Part shown: one piece after another, positions 49,459-59,919 of the stretch | How the letters are laid out: every line of letters begins with the position of its first letter | How positions within the stretch are numbered: the first letter of the stretch is position 1 | NCBI GenBank assembly: GCA_020631735.1 | Contig: CM036199.1 | Location: 15,530,834 to 15,594,833, forward strand | From: Saccharum officinarum | Lineage: Eukaryota; Streptophyta; Magnoliopsida; Poales; Poaceae | Length of the DNA: 64,000 nucleotides | Reading direction: 5' to 3' | Translations under genes and position numbers: made by a program | The notes under the pieces: model-generated | The model's input: only the letters and a program-made list of their open reading frames with translations | The model's database searches: none | Told to the model about the DNA's origin: nothing

Positions 49459-50037
49459 CTAACCCACCGTAGCTTGTAAAGTCAAGGAGGAATCATCTGC
49501 AGGCGGCACGGTCCAAATACCCTTGTCATGTAAGAAACAAGGAAAATGCCGAAGTGCACCCTTTAACGTCTTGTCCGAGCGTAGACCATGGTAGTAAACA
49601 AATGCATTGAAAGCGACATCCTCCATGCTTATCTCCACAGTTGCCCGGCTCACTCTGGTAATGAACTTTGACTCCACCTTAGGCTCCTTAGTGGTAGGAT
49701 CCCTTTTCTTAACCCATAACTCCGTTTCCCAATAGGAATCCATCCATGGATGACTATACTCTGCACTACGATACTCCAACGTAGCTTCCCAGTCGTAGTA
49801 GTAGTTATCCAAGGTTCTTGTCAACATATCATGGAAGAAAGCATCAGCCTTAGGAACCATGATATGAAACTTCGTAGTCCACCCCATAACTACATCCTCC
49901 ATAGGTGTATCACCAACTCTTGATTCAGCATCGGATAGCTCTTGATTGCCCTCTTCCTTGGCTCCTGGGGTTTGAAACGGGCAACATATTGTGCAGCTGA
50001 CAAACGGGGATGAGGAGGCATCTATAAATTTAGACAT
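49459..50037 (-). CDS. orf0: Element D orf0, 192 residues, function unknown
   Basis: Sense-orientation frame between the primer site and gag. It shares with A's orf0 the order MGW, EY.HPW.D.YW, then SRATVEISMEDVAFNAF and GLRSD, at similar spacing, while most other positions have changed. That points to a protein under constraint. Directly upstream, ATGCCTCCTCATCCCCG (50017) opens another frame with a basic N-terminus that does not join the conserved part, so a one-base shift near the N-terminus is possible. There is no zinc knuckle, signal peptide or membrane segment. It may be an orf0 protein as described for some rice gypsy elements; the role is unknown. Confidence 0.6.
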   Translation of the reverse strand: MSKFIDASSSPFVSCTICCPFQTPGAKEEGNQELSDAESRVGDTPMEDVVMGWTTKFHIMVPKADAFFHDMLTRTLDNYYYDWEATLEYRSAEYSHPWMDSYWETELWVKKRDPTTKEPKVESKFITRVSRATVEISMEDVAFNAFVYYHGLRSDKTLKGALRHFPCFLHDKGIWTVPPADDSSLTLQATVG

Positions 50038-50191
50038 AGATTAGATAGAATCAATGTATTTTCGCAATAGAATAAAGTAGAGGAAGCATAAAACTTTAGT
50101 AATTAACAAGGTGAAAGACGAAGCATGAATTAAGTGAGGTATGGATGCTATCAACGACCATTCTAACTAGGCTTGCGTCCTACAGTCAACA

Positions 50192-50208
50192 CGGCTCTGA
50201 TACCAATC
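50192..50208 (-). other. Element D primer-binding site (tRNA-iMet)
   Basis: The minus strand reads GATTGGTATCAGAGCCG directly after the 5' LTR end. Confidence 0.88.
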
Positions 50209-52691
50209 TGTCACACCCATTTTTAAGGACAAAAATAGGATGTATAAAAGACTCATGTGCGCCCCAGGAAACAGTCGCACACATAAGTTGACAAATTACA
50301 AAGTATCATCACAGTGCTTATTACATAACGAATAAGTATTTAAGACATAGTCTTGAACAATAGATAATAATAACTAATAATAATTCTTCAGCGGAAACTC
50401 CACACAGGGACACGGTTGACTGGTTGACACAAGACTAGTACTCATTCCGATAATCTTCCTCATTATCTTCATCTGTTATGGTGGAAATAGCAAGAGTGAG
50501 TTCATGTCGAACTCCACAAATATAACACAGGGTTCATGAGGCTCAAAAAGGCTAGACACTGTTTAACTGCGTTTAGCTTTTTAATCATATATTAGCAATT
50601 GAGTAGCATCAAGATAAACCACTTCCCATTAAAGAACCAATGATCAATTGTAATAAGGATAATGAATAGCATTAACATGAGCATAATAATAATCAACAAT
50701 AATTAAGCATGATATAACAGTTATGATCAACTATTCCATAAGAATCCCCAAGGCCGCTCGTATCCGTGAGCACGGCTAGTATACCAGTTTTTAACTCTGC
50801 GCAGAGGTGTACACTTTCACTGTAAGTCATGATTTCCAAATGAGTGGGGAGATCAAGCCCAAACACCCAAAAACCATATAAAGCCACTCAAGAGTTCGTC
50901 TAACAAGTTAGGGCCATTAGATTCACTCGGCAGGCAGATGTAGAACCCCCCTTCCCTGTGGCACAACAACCGCAGCCTATACACACTAGGCCAGGGGCTC
51001 GCACTACACCCAAAGTGTCAAGCCATTCTTACGCCATTTAAGGTAACCACTAACAAGCTAGAAAAGGTCTCTTGAACAACTAAAGCCAGAGCCATATAGC
51101 CCTCACAGCTGTACTGTATATCCCGGTTATCACTTACAGATAAGTCCTTAAGGAGAGAAACCAGAGCATCAAAATAATACACAAGCTCTAGCCCCCTTTT
51201 AACAACAATGAAATCATCTTAATAGTTGATTGCTTAATCCATTAATCAAATTACAAGATCATTGTTCTTAGTTTAAGCACTAGCAATAGCTACCCATATG
51301 CATACCCAAGGTTGACAAGGAATCAAGACATCAACACTAAGTTATAATCTCTAAGGTTGTCAAGGTAAGCACATGCATATGTATGATCATTTTGATGAAT
51401 AGGTAGCAAGGATAGTCCTGTGTTATACTTGCCTTGATCAAAGCTCTCCAAATGATACTGCTGACTTGGCTCAAAGTAATACTCCGAATCGTCCAAGTAC
51501 TGCTCACCTTCTATACTCGATCATCAATCAACAACATACATGCATCCAATCAAACATACACGAAGCAAACAAATAGATATAATTAGAACAGTACACCAAC
51601 AGTAACAAAACAGTAATAAAAGTTTATAAAACTCTTCTACACGTTTCTACGATCACACAGACGCAAAGATCACCAAAATCGGAGTTAAAACGTAAAAGTT
51701 ATGAATTTTCTAAGATTTCCTATAGATAAATAAATACTTAATTATAAACTCGAAAAATAAATTATCAAAACTAACTGTAAAACGATACTAACATGTAGAG
51801 TTCGCAAATACGAACCTAACGCAATTTGAACGGATCAAATCGGAGTTAAAACGAAGATTTTATGACCAAAACAGTTCTAGTGGCAAAACTGTAAATACCT
51901 GAAAACGTATTTTTGAATAACCGGAAAAAATACGCTTTCAAAATGCGAAAACGTAATTTCAGCTTACGTTATGGACCGCGGGTTGATTCCCAGAAACCCG
52001 AGGGTCTCTTTAACAAATTTACCATCTAAAGGGTATCTTCTAATCTCATCCGTGATCACAAGATGGACGGCTCATGTTCATCTTCAAGTGCACAGTGTTC
52101 ACCCGATCGTCCCCTCCAAGTCCGGCCGTCGGCCGCCATGCCCGCCATGGCCGGCCTCGCCGGGGAGTACTTCGGCCCCGCCTTCTCCGACCACCATTCA
52201 ACCCGCTACCAATTCAATCGAAAGAAGCCCCACGCGATCTCATCTACCCAGGTTAAAGAATAGCTACGTAGCCCGAACCACGACACGCGACGAGGAGGAG
52301 GGCGGCGGCTCCATGCCGACTCATCGGTGATCTCCAATCTACCGTGATAAAATGCACCAAAACTCAAAAGAAAACACATAGGAAGGGAGAGAGGAAGCTA
52401 ACGAACTCACCTAGGCGAAGAATTGAGCCTCCAATCGACCCGAAGGTCTCAACGCCCGCCGCCCACCAAAAACCCGTCCGGCCAAGCTCTAACCCTAGAG
52501 CTCTAAAACCCGTGGCAACCCTAGCTTTTTAGTTGAAAAACGGAAACTAGAGGTCCTATACGACCTATTTATAGCATTCAATCACCGATTTTCGGTTACC
52601 AAATCCTGGAAACAAGATTCGGTTGCGGTTCGGTGGAAGAGGCGTTCGTATCCGCTCGGTTACGAGAGCTTGAAGACGACTGACAGTCGGG
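50209..52691 (-). repeat. Element D 5' LTR, 2483 of about 2869 bp (cut by gap 2)
   Basis: Matches 41283-43770 closely. The sense TATA box TATAAATA is at 52573-52566. From about 51900 to the gap the two copies differ by many single-base length changes in runs (for example TTT versus TT), unlike the rest of the LTR. This suggests poor consensus quality at the contig end rather than age. Confidence 0.9.
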
Positions 52692-52791
52692 NNNNNNNNN
52701 NNNNNNNNNNNNNNNNNNNNNNNNNNNNNNNNNNNNNNNNNNNNNNNNNNNNNNNNNNNNNNNNNNNNNNNNNNNNNNNNNNNNNNNNNNN
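52692..52791. other. Assembly gap 2 (100 N)
   Basis: Exactly 100 N. The left side is inside element D's 5' LTR; the right side is inside the gag gene of the oppositely oriented element C. Confidence 0.99.
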
Positions 52792-54153
52792 TCAGCAAAA
52801 TCAGCCAGTTGCTGGGGCTCAAACCACGTGATAAGCGTGGTGAGTTTTTGAAGGGTCGTCCCCAGGTCTTAGACAAGTCACACATGCTGCTGACCCTTTG
52901 GAGGCTGATGATTGGCTACGTGCTGTGGAGAAATAAACTCACTATTGCCCAATGTGATGACCGACAGAAGGTGTTGTTTGCTTCTGGGCACTTCAAGGAG
53001 AAGCTCAGGATTGGTGGGAGTCATATGAGTATGGTCGTCCTGCCAATGCTCCTGCAGTCACTGGCAGGAGTTTAGGGAGAACTTCAGGGCATACCATATA
53101 CCTGAAGGAATGATAGAGTTGAAGGCGGAGGAATTCAGGAACCTGACCCAAGGGTCAATGACTGTAGCTGAGTACCGTGACAAGTTTGCTCAATTGTCAC
53201 GATATGCCCACATGAGGTGGCTAATGACAATGATAAGCAGCGCCGCTTCTTGAAGGGATTATATGATGGACTGCAGTTGCAGTTGATGTCCAATACCCTA
53301 CCCTAATTTTCAGACGCTTGTAACCGCGCTATCGTGGTGGATAGCAAGCGCAAGGAAAATGGATGCAAAGAGAAAGAGGTTACAGGGACAAGCCTCTAAT
53401 AGCAACACCCGTCTGCGTACTGGTTTTCAGCAGAATACTCAGCAGAGGCCTCTCTCTGGACAGTGGAATCGTAGTCAGGTCCCATTCCGTGGACAGTTTC
53501 CGCAACGTCCCCATTCCAGCCACAGAATAGCAACCAACGTCCACCACAACAGAATGGAAATCAAGCACAGCGTCAGGGTCCTTCCAATAACACTCCTATG
53601 AAGACCAGTGCTCCCAATACCCCCAACAAGTGTTTCCGATGTGGAAAAGAAGGTCACTTGTCTTACAATTGCCCGGAGAAGCTTAACCCAGCAGACTCCC
53701 TAGAGACAGAGCAGCCACCAGAAAGACCGCACCTAACTCAGGAAGGGTGAATCATTTGTCCCAGGAAACTGCAGTGGAGGAGCCAGAAGTTATGCTTGGT
53801 ACGTTCGATGTTCACTCTACTCCCGCCACTGTACTTTTTGATTCTGGAGCATCACATTCTTTCATATCGCAATCATTTTGTTAGAATACATAGAATCCAT
53901 TTATGTGCCATGAAGAACCCTATCTTAGTAAACTCACCTGGTGGAAGCATGCCAGCATCTTATCGCTGTCTTCCTATTAGTCTCAACTTAAGGGGGTAGA
54001 GTTTACAGTTAGCCCGATAGTATTGAGAACAGCTGGGATTGATCTTATATTGGGAATGGATTGGATGATGCAACAACAAGCAGAGATTCAGTGTAAGGAT
54101 AAATCAGTTGTACTGACAACACCAAAGGTGATAGAATCAGGGTTGAAGTAAAA
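52792..54153 (+). pseudogene. Element C gag and protease region, multiple frameshifts
   Basis: The gag homology starts at the equivalent of about residue 45 and jumps frame many times. The zinc knuckle ([14 protein letters not shown], about 53630-53672) and the protease [11 protein letters not shown] (about 53836) are readable in different frames. The density of single-base length changes falls with distance from gap 2, so part of this damage may be sequencing error. Confidence 0.8.
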
Positions 54154-57093
54154 GTGCAAAAACAAGAGACTGCTACAGTGAACCAGCTCAATGATGGTGC
54201 CAACCAGGAAGATCCAGTTGTGGAGGAGTTTCCAGATGTGTTCCCAGAGGAATTGCCAGGTATGCCACCAGACCGTGACATTGAATTTATTATTGAATTA
54301 TTACCTGGAACTGCACCTATAGCTAAGCGTCCATATAGAATGGGAGTAAATGAATTAGAAGAACTTAAGAAACAAATTAAGGAGTTGCAGGATAAGGGTT
54401 TTATTCGTCCTAGTTCTTCACCTTGGGGAGCACCAGTGATTTTTGTGGATAAGAAAGATGGAACTCAGAGGATGTGTGTAGATTATCGGTCTCTTAATGA
54501 GGTTACTATTAAGAACAAGTACCCATTGCCTAGGATTGATGACCTGTTTGATCAGTTGAGAGGAGCTTGTGTATTTTCCAAGATTGATCTTCGCTCTGGA
54601 TATCATCAGTTGAAGATTCGTGCCAGGGATATACCCAAGACAGCTTTTACCACACGGTATGGGTTGTATGAGTATACGGTGATGTCGTTTGGTTTGACTA
54701 ATGCCCCTGCATACTTTATGTATTTGATGAATAAGGTATTCATGGAATATCTGGATAAGTTTGTAGTGGTATTCATTGATGATATTCTAGTATTTTCCAA
54801 GAATGAGGAAGAACATGCGGAACATTTGAGGTTGGTCTTGCAGAAGCTCAGAGAACACCAACTATATGCAAAGAGGAGTAAATGTGAGTTTTGGTTGAAG
54901 GAAGTTTCTTTTCTGGGTCATATTGTCTCTAATGGAGGAATATCAGTAGATCCTGGCAAGGTGAAAGATGTATTGAATTCGAAACCACCCATCAATGTGA
55001 GTGAGATCTGTAGCTTTTTGGGATTAGCTGGTTATTATAGAAGATTTATAGAGGGATTTTCAAAGCTTGCAAAACCAATGACTGCATTATTGGAGAAGAA
55101 TGCCAAGTTTGTGTGGTCCGAGAAGTGTCAGGCTAATTTTGAGGAACTAAAGAAGAGATTGACGATTGCACCTGTCTTAGTTTTGCCAGATCTGAGTAAA
55201 CCTTTCTCTATTTATTGTGATGCATCTCGATTGGGTTTGGGATGTGTACTGATGCAAGAAGGTAGAGTTGTGGCATATGCATCAAGGCAGTTGAGGAAGC
55301 ATGAGTTAAATTACCCCACTCATGATTTGGAATTAGCTGCAGTAGTTCATGCATTAAAGATATGGAGACATTATTTGATTGGACACAAGAGTGATATATA
55401 CACTGATCACAAGAGTTTAAGGTATATCTTCACTCAAACGGATCTGAACTTGAGGCAGCGTAGATGGTTGGAGTTGATAAAAGACTATGATCTAGAGGTG
55501 CATTATCATCCAGGAAAGGCCAACGTTGTTGCTGATGCTCTTAGTAGGAAAAGTTATGCAAATGAAATACAAGTAATGTCTATGCCAAAGGAATTATGTA
55601 CCGAGTGCAAGTATTTGAACTTAGGATTTACTACCAATGCAGTGGAATTAGTATTAGAGCCTACTCTAGAGCAAGAGATCCGTAAAGGTCAGCAGAAAGA
55701 TGAAAAGTTGAGGGAGATAGCTGAAAACATAGCGAAAGGTAAATCTCCAGGGTTCCGTAAGGATGATAATGGTACGCTATGGTTTGGAAAAAGGCTGTGT
55801 GTGCCTGAAGATAAGGATATCAGAATGGTAATTCTGCGTGAAGCTCATGAATCAGCTTATTCCATACATCCGGGGAGTACTAAAATGTATTTGGATCTGA
55901 GAGAGAAATATTGGTGGTACGGTTTAAAGAGAGATGTTGCTGAGTATGTTGCTTTGTGTGATACTTGTCAAAGAGTGAAAGCGGAACATCAGAGACCTGC
56001 AGGATTGTTACAACCTATGCAGATACCCGAGTGGAAATGGGAAGAGGTTGGTATGGATTTTATAGTTGGGTTGCCACGGACTCAAAGAGGATATGATTCA
56101 ATTTAGGTGATAGTGGATCGTCTGACTAAGGTTGCTCATTTTCTGCCTGTGAAGACTACATATAGCAGTGCGAAGTTGGCAGAGTTGTATATGGAAAGAA
56201 TAGTGAGTCTACATGGAGTACCTAAGAAGATTGTGTCTGATCGAGGTACTCAGTTTACATCTCATTATTGGCAAAAGATACATGAATCATTGGGAACCAA
56301 ATTAAATTTTAGTACAGCTTATCATCCTCAGACAGATGGTCAAACGGAGAGAATTAATCAGATATTGGAAGATATGTTGAGAGCTTGTGCTTTACAATAT
56401 GGTACTAGTTGGGATAAGAGTTTGCCTTATGCAGAGTTCTCTTATAACAATAGTTATCAGAAGAGTCTTCAAATGGCACCGTTTGAGGCTCTGTATGGAC
56501 GAAAATGTAGGACCCCGTTATTCTGGAATCAGACAGGGGAGAGTCAAGTGTATGGGCCTGATGTATTAAAGGATGCTGAAAAGAAAGTGAGAATGATTAG
56601 AGATAATCTAAAAATAGCACAGTCCAGACAGAAAAGCTATGCTGATACTCGCAGAAGGGAGTTGACTTTTGAGGTAGGGGATTATGTATATTTGAAAGTA
56701 TCGCCAATGAAGAGTGTGAGAAGGTTCAACATGAAAGGTAAATTGGCACCAAGATATATTGGACCTTTCAAGATTATAGAGAGACGTGGTGAAGTGGCAT
56801 ATCAGTTGGAATTACCTGAAAGTTTGGCAGGTGTACATGATGTGTTCCATGTGTCTCAATTGAAGAAATGTTTACGAGTACCAGAGGAGCAGATTCCATT
56901 AGAGGAACTTACTGTTAAGGAGGATCTTACATATGAAGAGTTTCCGATTAAAATTTTAGAGACTGCGGACAGAGTCACAAGAAGTAGAACAATCAAAATG
57001 TGTAAAGTACAATGGAATCGGTACACAGCAGAAGAGGCTACTTGGGAACGAGAAGAGGATCTGAGAAAAACCTACCCACAACTGTTTGAGTAA
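54154..57093 (+). pseudogene. Element C pol (RT-RNase H-integrase-chromodomain), one stop
   Basis: Open from 54154 to a TAG at 56104-56106 and again to TAA at 57091-57093. The stop replaces the Trp of the integrase motif seen in D (SIWVIVDR). [11 protein letters not shown] lies at about 54772, RNase H at about 55209, the HHCC finger at 55870-55970, the integrase core at 56050-56380 and the chromodomain at about 56940-57090. Apart from this codon, pol looks intact. Confidence 0.9.
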
Positions 57094-57124
57094 GCATCGG
57101 TCGAATCTCGGGACGAGATTCATT

Positions 57125-57140
57125 TTAAGGGGGGTAGAAT
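57125..57140 (+). other. Element C polypurine tract
   Basis: TTAAGGGGGGTAGAAT immediately precedes the 3' LTR start TGTAACACCC. It primes plus-strand DNA synthesis. Confidence 0.88.
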
Positions 57141-57738
57141 TGTAACACCCTAAAAATTTGAAAAGAAGAAAAATAGGAAAAACATGATTTTTATATTTAT
57201 TTTTGTGAAGCATGCAAATTTAGAATAAGAATAATTTTTATAAATTTAAAATCAAATATAAGAGTAGAAACATGCTTGTGCACTCATGCTGTTGCATTTA
57301 AACTTTTGAGATGAGTGGTTCGATTTAAATTCAAATTTGGATTTGAAACTCTTTTGAAAATTTGCTTTGAAAAATTGGAAAAAGAAAAAGAAAGGAAATT
57401 CATTTTCATTCGGATTTTGGTCCAGCTCAGCTGCAGCCCGCCGCCTCGGCCTGCTCAGCATGCGGCCCGTTGTTCCTCCCGCGCCCGCATCTTCCTCCTG
57501 GGCCCAACCCAAGTCGTGGCCCGACGGCCCGTCACCGCGCGCGCGCGCTCGCGTCCCGCAGCGGCCGCGTTCTTTCCGCCTGAGCCGCTGACATGTGGGT
57601 CCCGCTTGTCAGTGTCTCTTTCAACCTTCCTTTCTTCTTCCTCCGGTTTCCATCGACGAACGCCGTTCTTCACCGATTCGGTGATCCGATTTTCCTTCGA
57701 AAACTTCCTCCTTTCCATAACCGGAGATGCCTACGGGC

Positions 57739-57745
57739 TATAAAA
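57739..57745 (+). promoter_or_regulatory. TATA box of element C 3' LTR
   Basis: TATAAAA in a GC-rich context (GGGCTATAAAACGAGA). The equivalent box exists in the A LTRs. A 3' LTR promoter could drive transcription rightwards into the viral fragment. Confidence 0.55.
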
Positions 57746-59299
57746 CGAGACCCTCACCTCTCCGCCCTCATCCCGTCTCATCGGTAGCCGTTTTGGTGCT
57801 CGGGAGCTAGGTCACCGCGAGCACGAGATCCACCGTCCGCCCCTCAAAGCCACACGCGCTCATTGCTTCATCCCCAGCCACGATTCTGCCCTAGGTGAGT
57901 TCGCGTTGAAGTTATCTACCTGCCGGTACCTTTGCTTTGCGATTTCGTGCACCACAGAGCGAGATAGGCTCCACCCGGCCATGGCGCCGCCGCGGGAAGC
58001 TCGCCGTCGGCTGATTCCGACCGGAGCGCCGCCGGTTACCTCCTCGATCCGATCTGGACCGTCCGATCTAAATCCAACGGCTAGAATTAGAAGATACCGG
58101 TTCGTTTGTAAAATTGTAAAAGAAACCCTGAAGTTTTTAAGTATAGAACCCGCAGTCCTAAAACGTAAAGCTCAGAGTACGCTTTGATCGGTTGAAAACG
58201 TATTTCGTTTCGGTAAATGAAAAATACGCTTTCTGATATTTACAGTTTTGCCATTCAGATTGTTTTAGTTGTAGAATTTTCGTTTTAACTCCGATTTGGT
58301 CCATTCAAATTGCGTTAGATTCGTATTTGCGAGCTCTACATGATGATAGAACTGTACAGTAGGGTTGAGATAATTTATTTTCAAGTTTATATTAAAGTAT
58401 TTATTTTTCTATAGGAAATCTTTGGAAAATTCATAACTTTGTCGTTTTAGTTCTGATTTTCGTGATCTTCGCGTCTGTGTGATCCTAGCAAGTTGTAGAT
58501 TCATTTTAAAGACTTTTTATTTTATTTTCTTACTGTTGGTGTATTGTTCTAATTATAGTCTTGTTTGTTAATGCATGATTGCCTCTGGATGTGTGTTGTT
58601 GATAATGGTTGATCGAGTATAGACGGTGAGAAATTCGTTGGAGATCAAGAGCTTTACTACGAGCAAGATCTTCAGGACCAGTTTGAGCAAGGCAAGTATA
58701 GCATGGGATTATCCTTGTTGTCCTATTCACCATATGCAATTAATATCATTATGCATTTAATTCCTTGTTAAGGATGACTTAGCGATTGATCCTTTACCTT
58801 GGTACCCATTATATTGCATTGAGTAGTTTGGCTAGTGCTTAAACATGGACTATGATCATGTAATTTGACTAATGGAATATGCAATAAACATTAAAAGATG
58901 ATTTTATTACTGTTTAAGGGTACTAGAGCATGGGGTTACTTTAGTGCTCTTGTTACTCTCCATAAGGACTCATCTATAAGCGACAATCCGGGATTTACAG
59001 TACAACTGTGGGGCTATATGGCTCTGGCTTTAGTCATATAGAAGGACCTTTTCTAGCTTGTTAGAGGTATTCCTTTATGGCGTAAGAATGGCTTGACGAA
59101 TCAGGTATAGTGCGGCCTCTGTCCTCATGTGTATAGGCTGCGTGTTATTGTGCCATCAGGAAGGGGGGCTCTACATCTGTTTGCCGAGTGAAATCTAATG
59201 ACCCTAACTTGTTAGACGAACCTTCGAAAGACTTCATAGTGTTTACCCTGCCTGCTCACCTTGGTAGTGTTTTGGGAGTAATTAACCCGGGCATTTGGG

Positions 59300-59400
59300 T
59301 AACACGACTCACAGTGAAAGTGTACAACCTCTGCAGAGTGTAAAACTGTTATAACAGCCGTGCTCACGGTTACGAGTGGCCTTGGACCCTTATGGAATAG
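59300..59400 (+). promoter_or_regulatory. Palindrome-rich conserved LTR block (copy in C 3' LTR)
   Basis: In order: CTCTGCAGAG (59329-59338), CTGTTATAACAG (59346-59357), then CCGTG-CT-CACGG (59358-59369). Each is self-complementary or nearly so, giving three adjacent potential hairpins in the RNA leader. Flanking words AGTGAAAGTGTACA and GAGTGGCCTTGG are also conserved between families. Confidence 0.5.
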
Positions 59401-59919
59401 TTGAATAATTGTTTATAATTATGTTTTTGCTATTCATTAATCATTTCACATGGATCATATGTTTAATGTTTATATTGAGACATTTTGATGCTATTGTTAT
59501 GCTAAAATCAGGCTAACTAAAAGCTACATGCTAATAAACCAATGAATATGCCTTTTTGAGCCTCATGAACCCCATGTTACACTTGTTGAGTACGAGATGT
59601 ACTTACGCTTGTTTATTTCTTTTACTTGGATAAAAATCCCGGATGGGTAACAGATGGAGGTAATAGTGACTACTACGCCTACTTCCCTGAAGATTACTAG
59701 TCTTGCTGTCAACCAGTCAATGTACCTGTGACTGGAGCTACCACGAGAGAATTTTTATTTATACTTCGGCTACGTTTGTGTTAAGACTATGTGTTTAAAT
59801 ATCGTGATGTAATAACATTTGTGATGATACTTCTGTTATAATTTGTGAACTTATGTGTGATTGATCTCTGGGCGCACATAAGGGTATGCATTCCATTTGG
59901 TCGATAAATGGGTGTGACA

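Larger units (their letters stand above)
41283..52691 (-). mobile_element. Ty3/gypsy chromovirus, element D (near-complete, young)
   Basis: Minus-strand element: 3' LTR 41283-44151, PPT, gag-pol 48612-44197, leader, orf0 50037-49459, primer site, 5' LTR from 50209 (cut by gap 2). It is related to A and C but its LTR wording, leader and orf0 are clearly diverged, so it is a separate family. gag-pol is uninterrupted and the LTRs are nearly identical, so this copy is the best candidate here for a recently active element. Confidence 0.9.
52792..59919 (+). mobile_element. Ty3/gypsy chromovirus, element C (plus strand, 5' end lost)
   Basis: Same family as element A in opposite orientation: gag and pol wording, PPT and LTR agree nearly base for base. 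Visible parts are most of gag, pol, PPT and the whole 3' LTR (57141-59919). AACTA (59920-59924) should be one half of its target duplication. The element is inserted in a pararetrovirus fragment, which continues directly after the LTR. Confidence 0.9.
57141..59919 (+). repeat. Element C 3' LTR, 2779 bp
   Basis: It runs from TGTAACACCC to GGGTGTGACA. The TATA box CTATAAAAC is centred on 57742, so U3 is about 0.6 kb and R/U5 about 2.1 kb. The LTR is the reverse complement of A's LTRs with scattered differences. The open frames at 57250-58190 are within the LTR and not genes. Confidence 0.93.
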
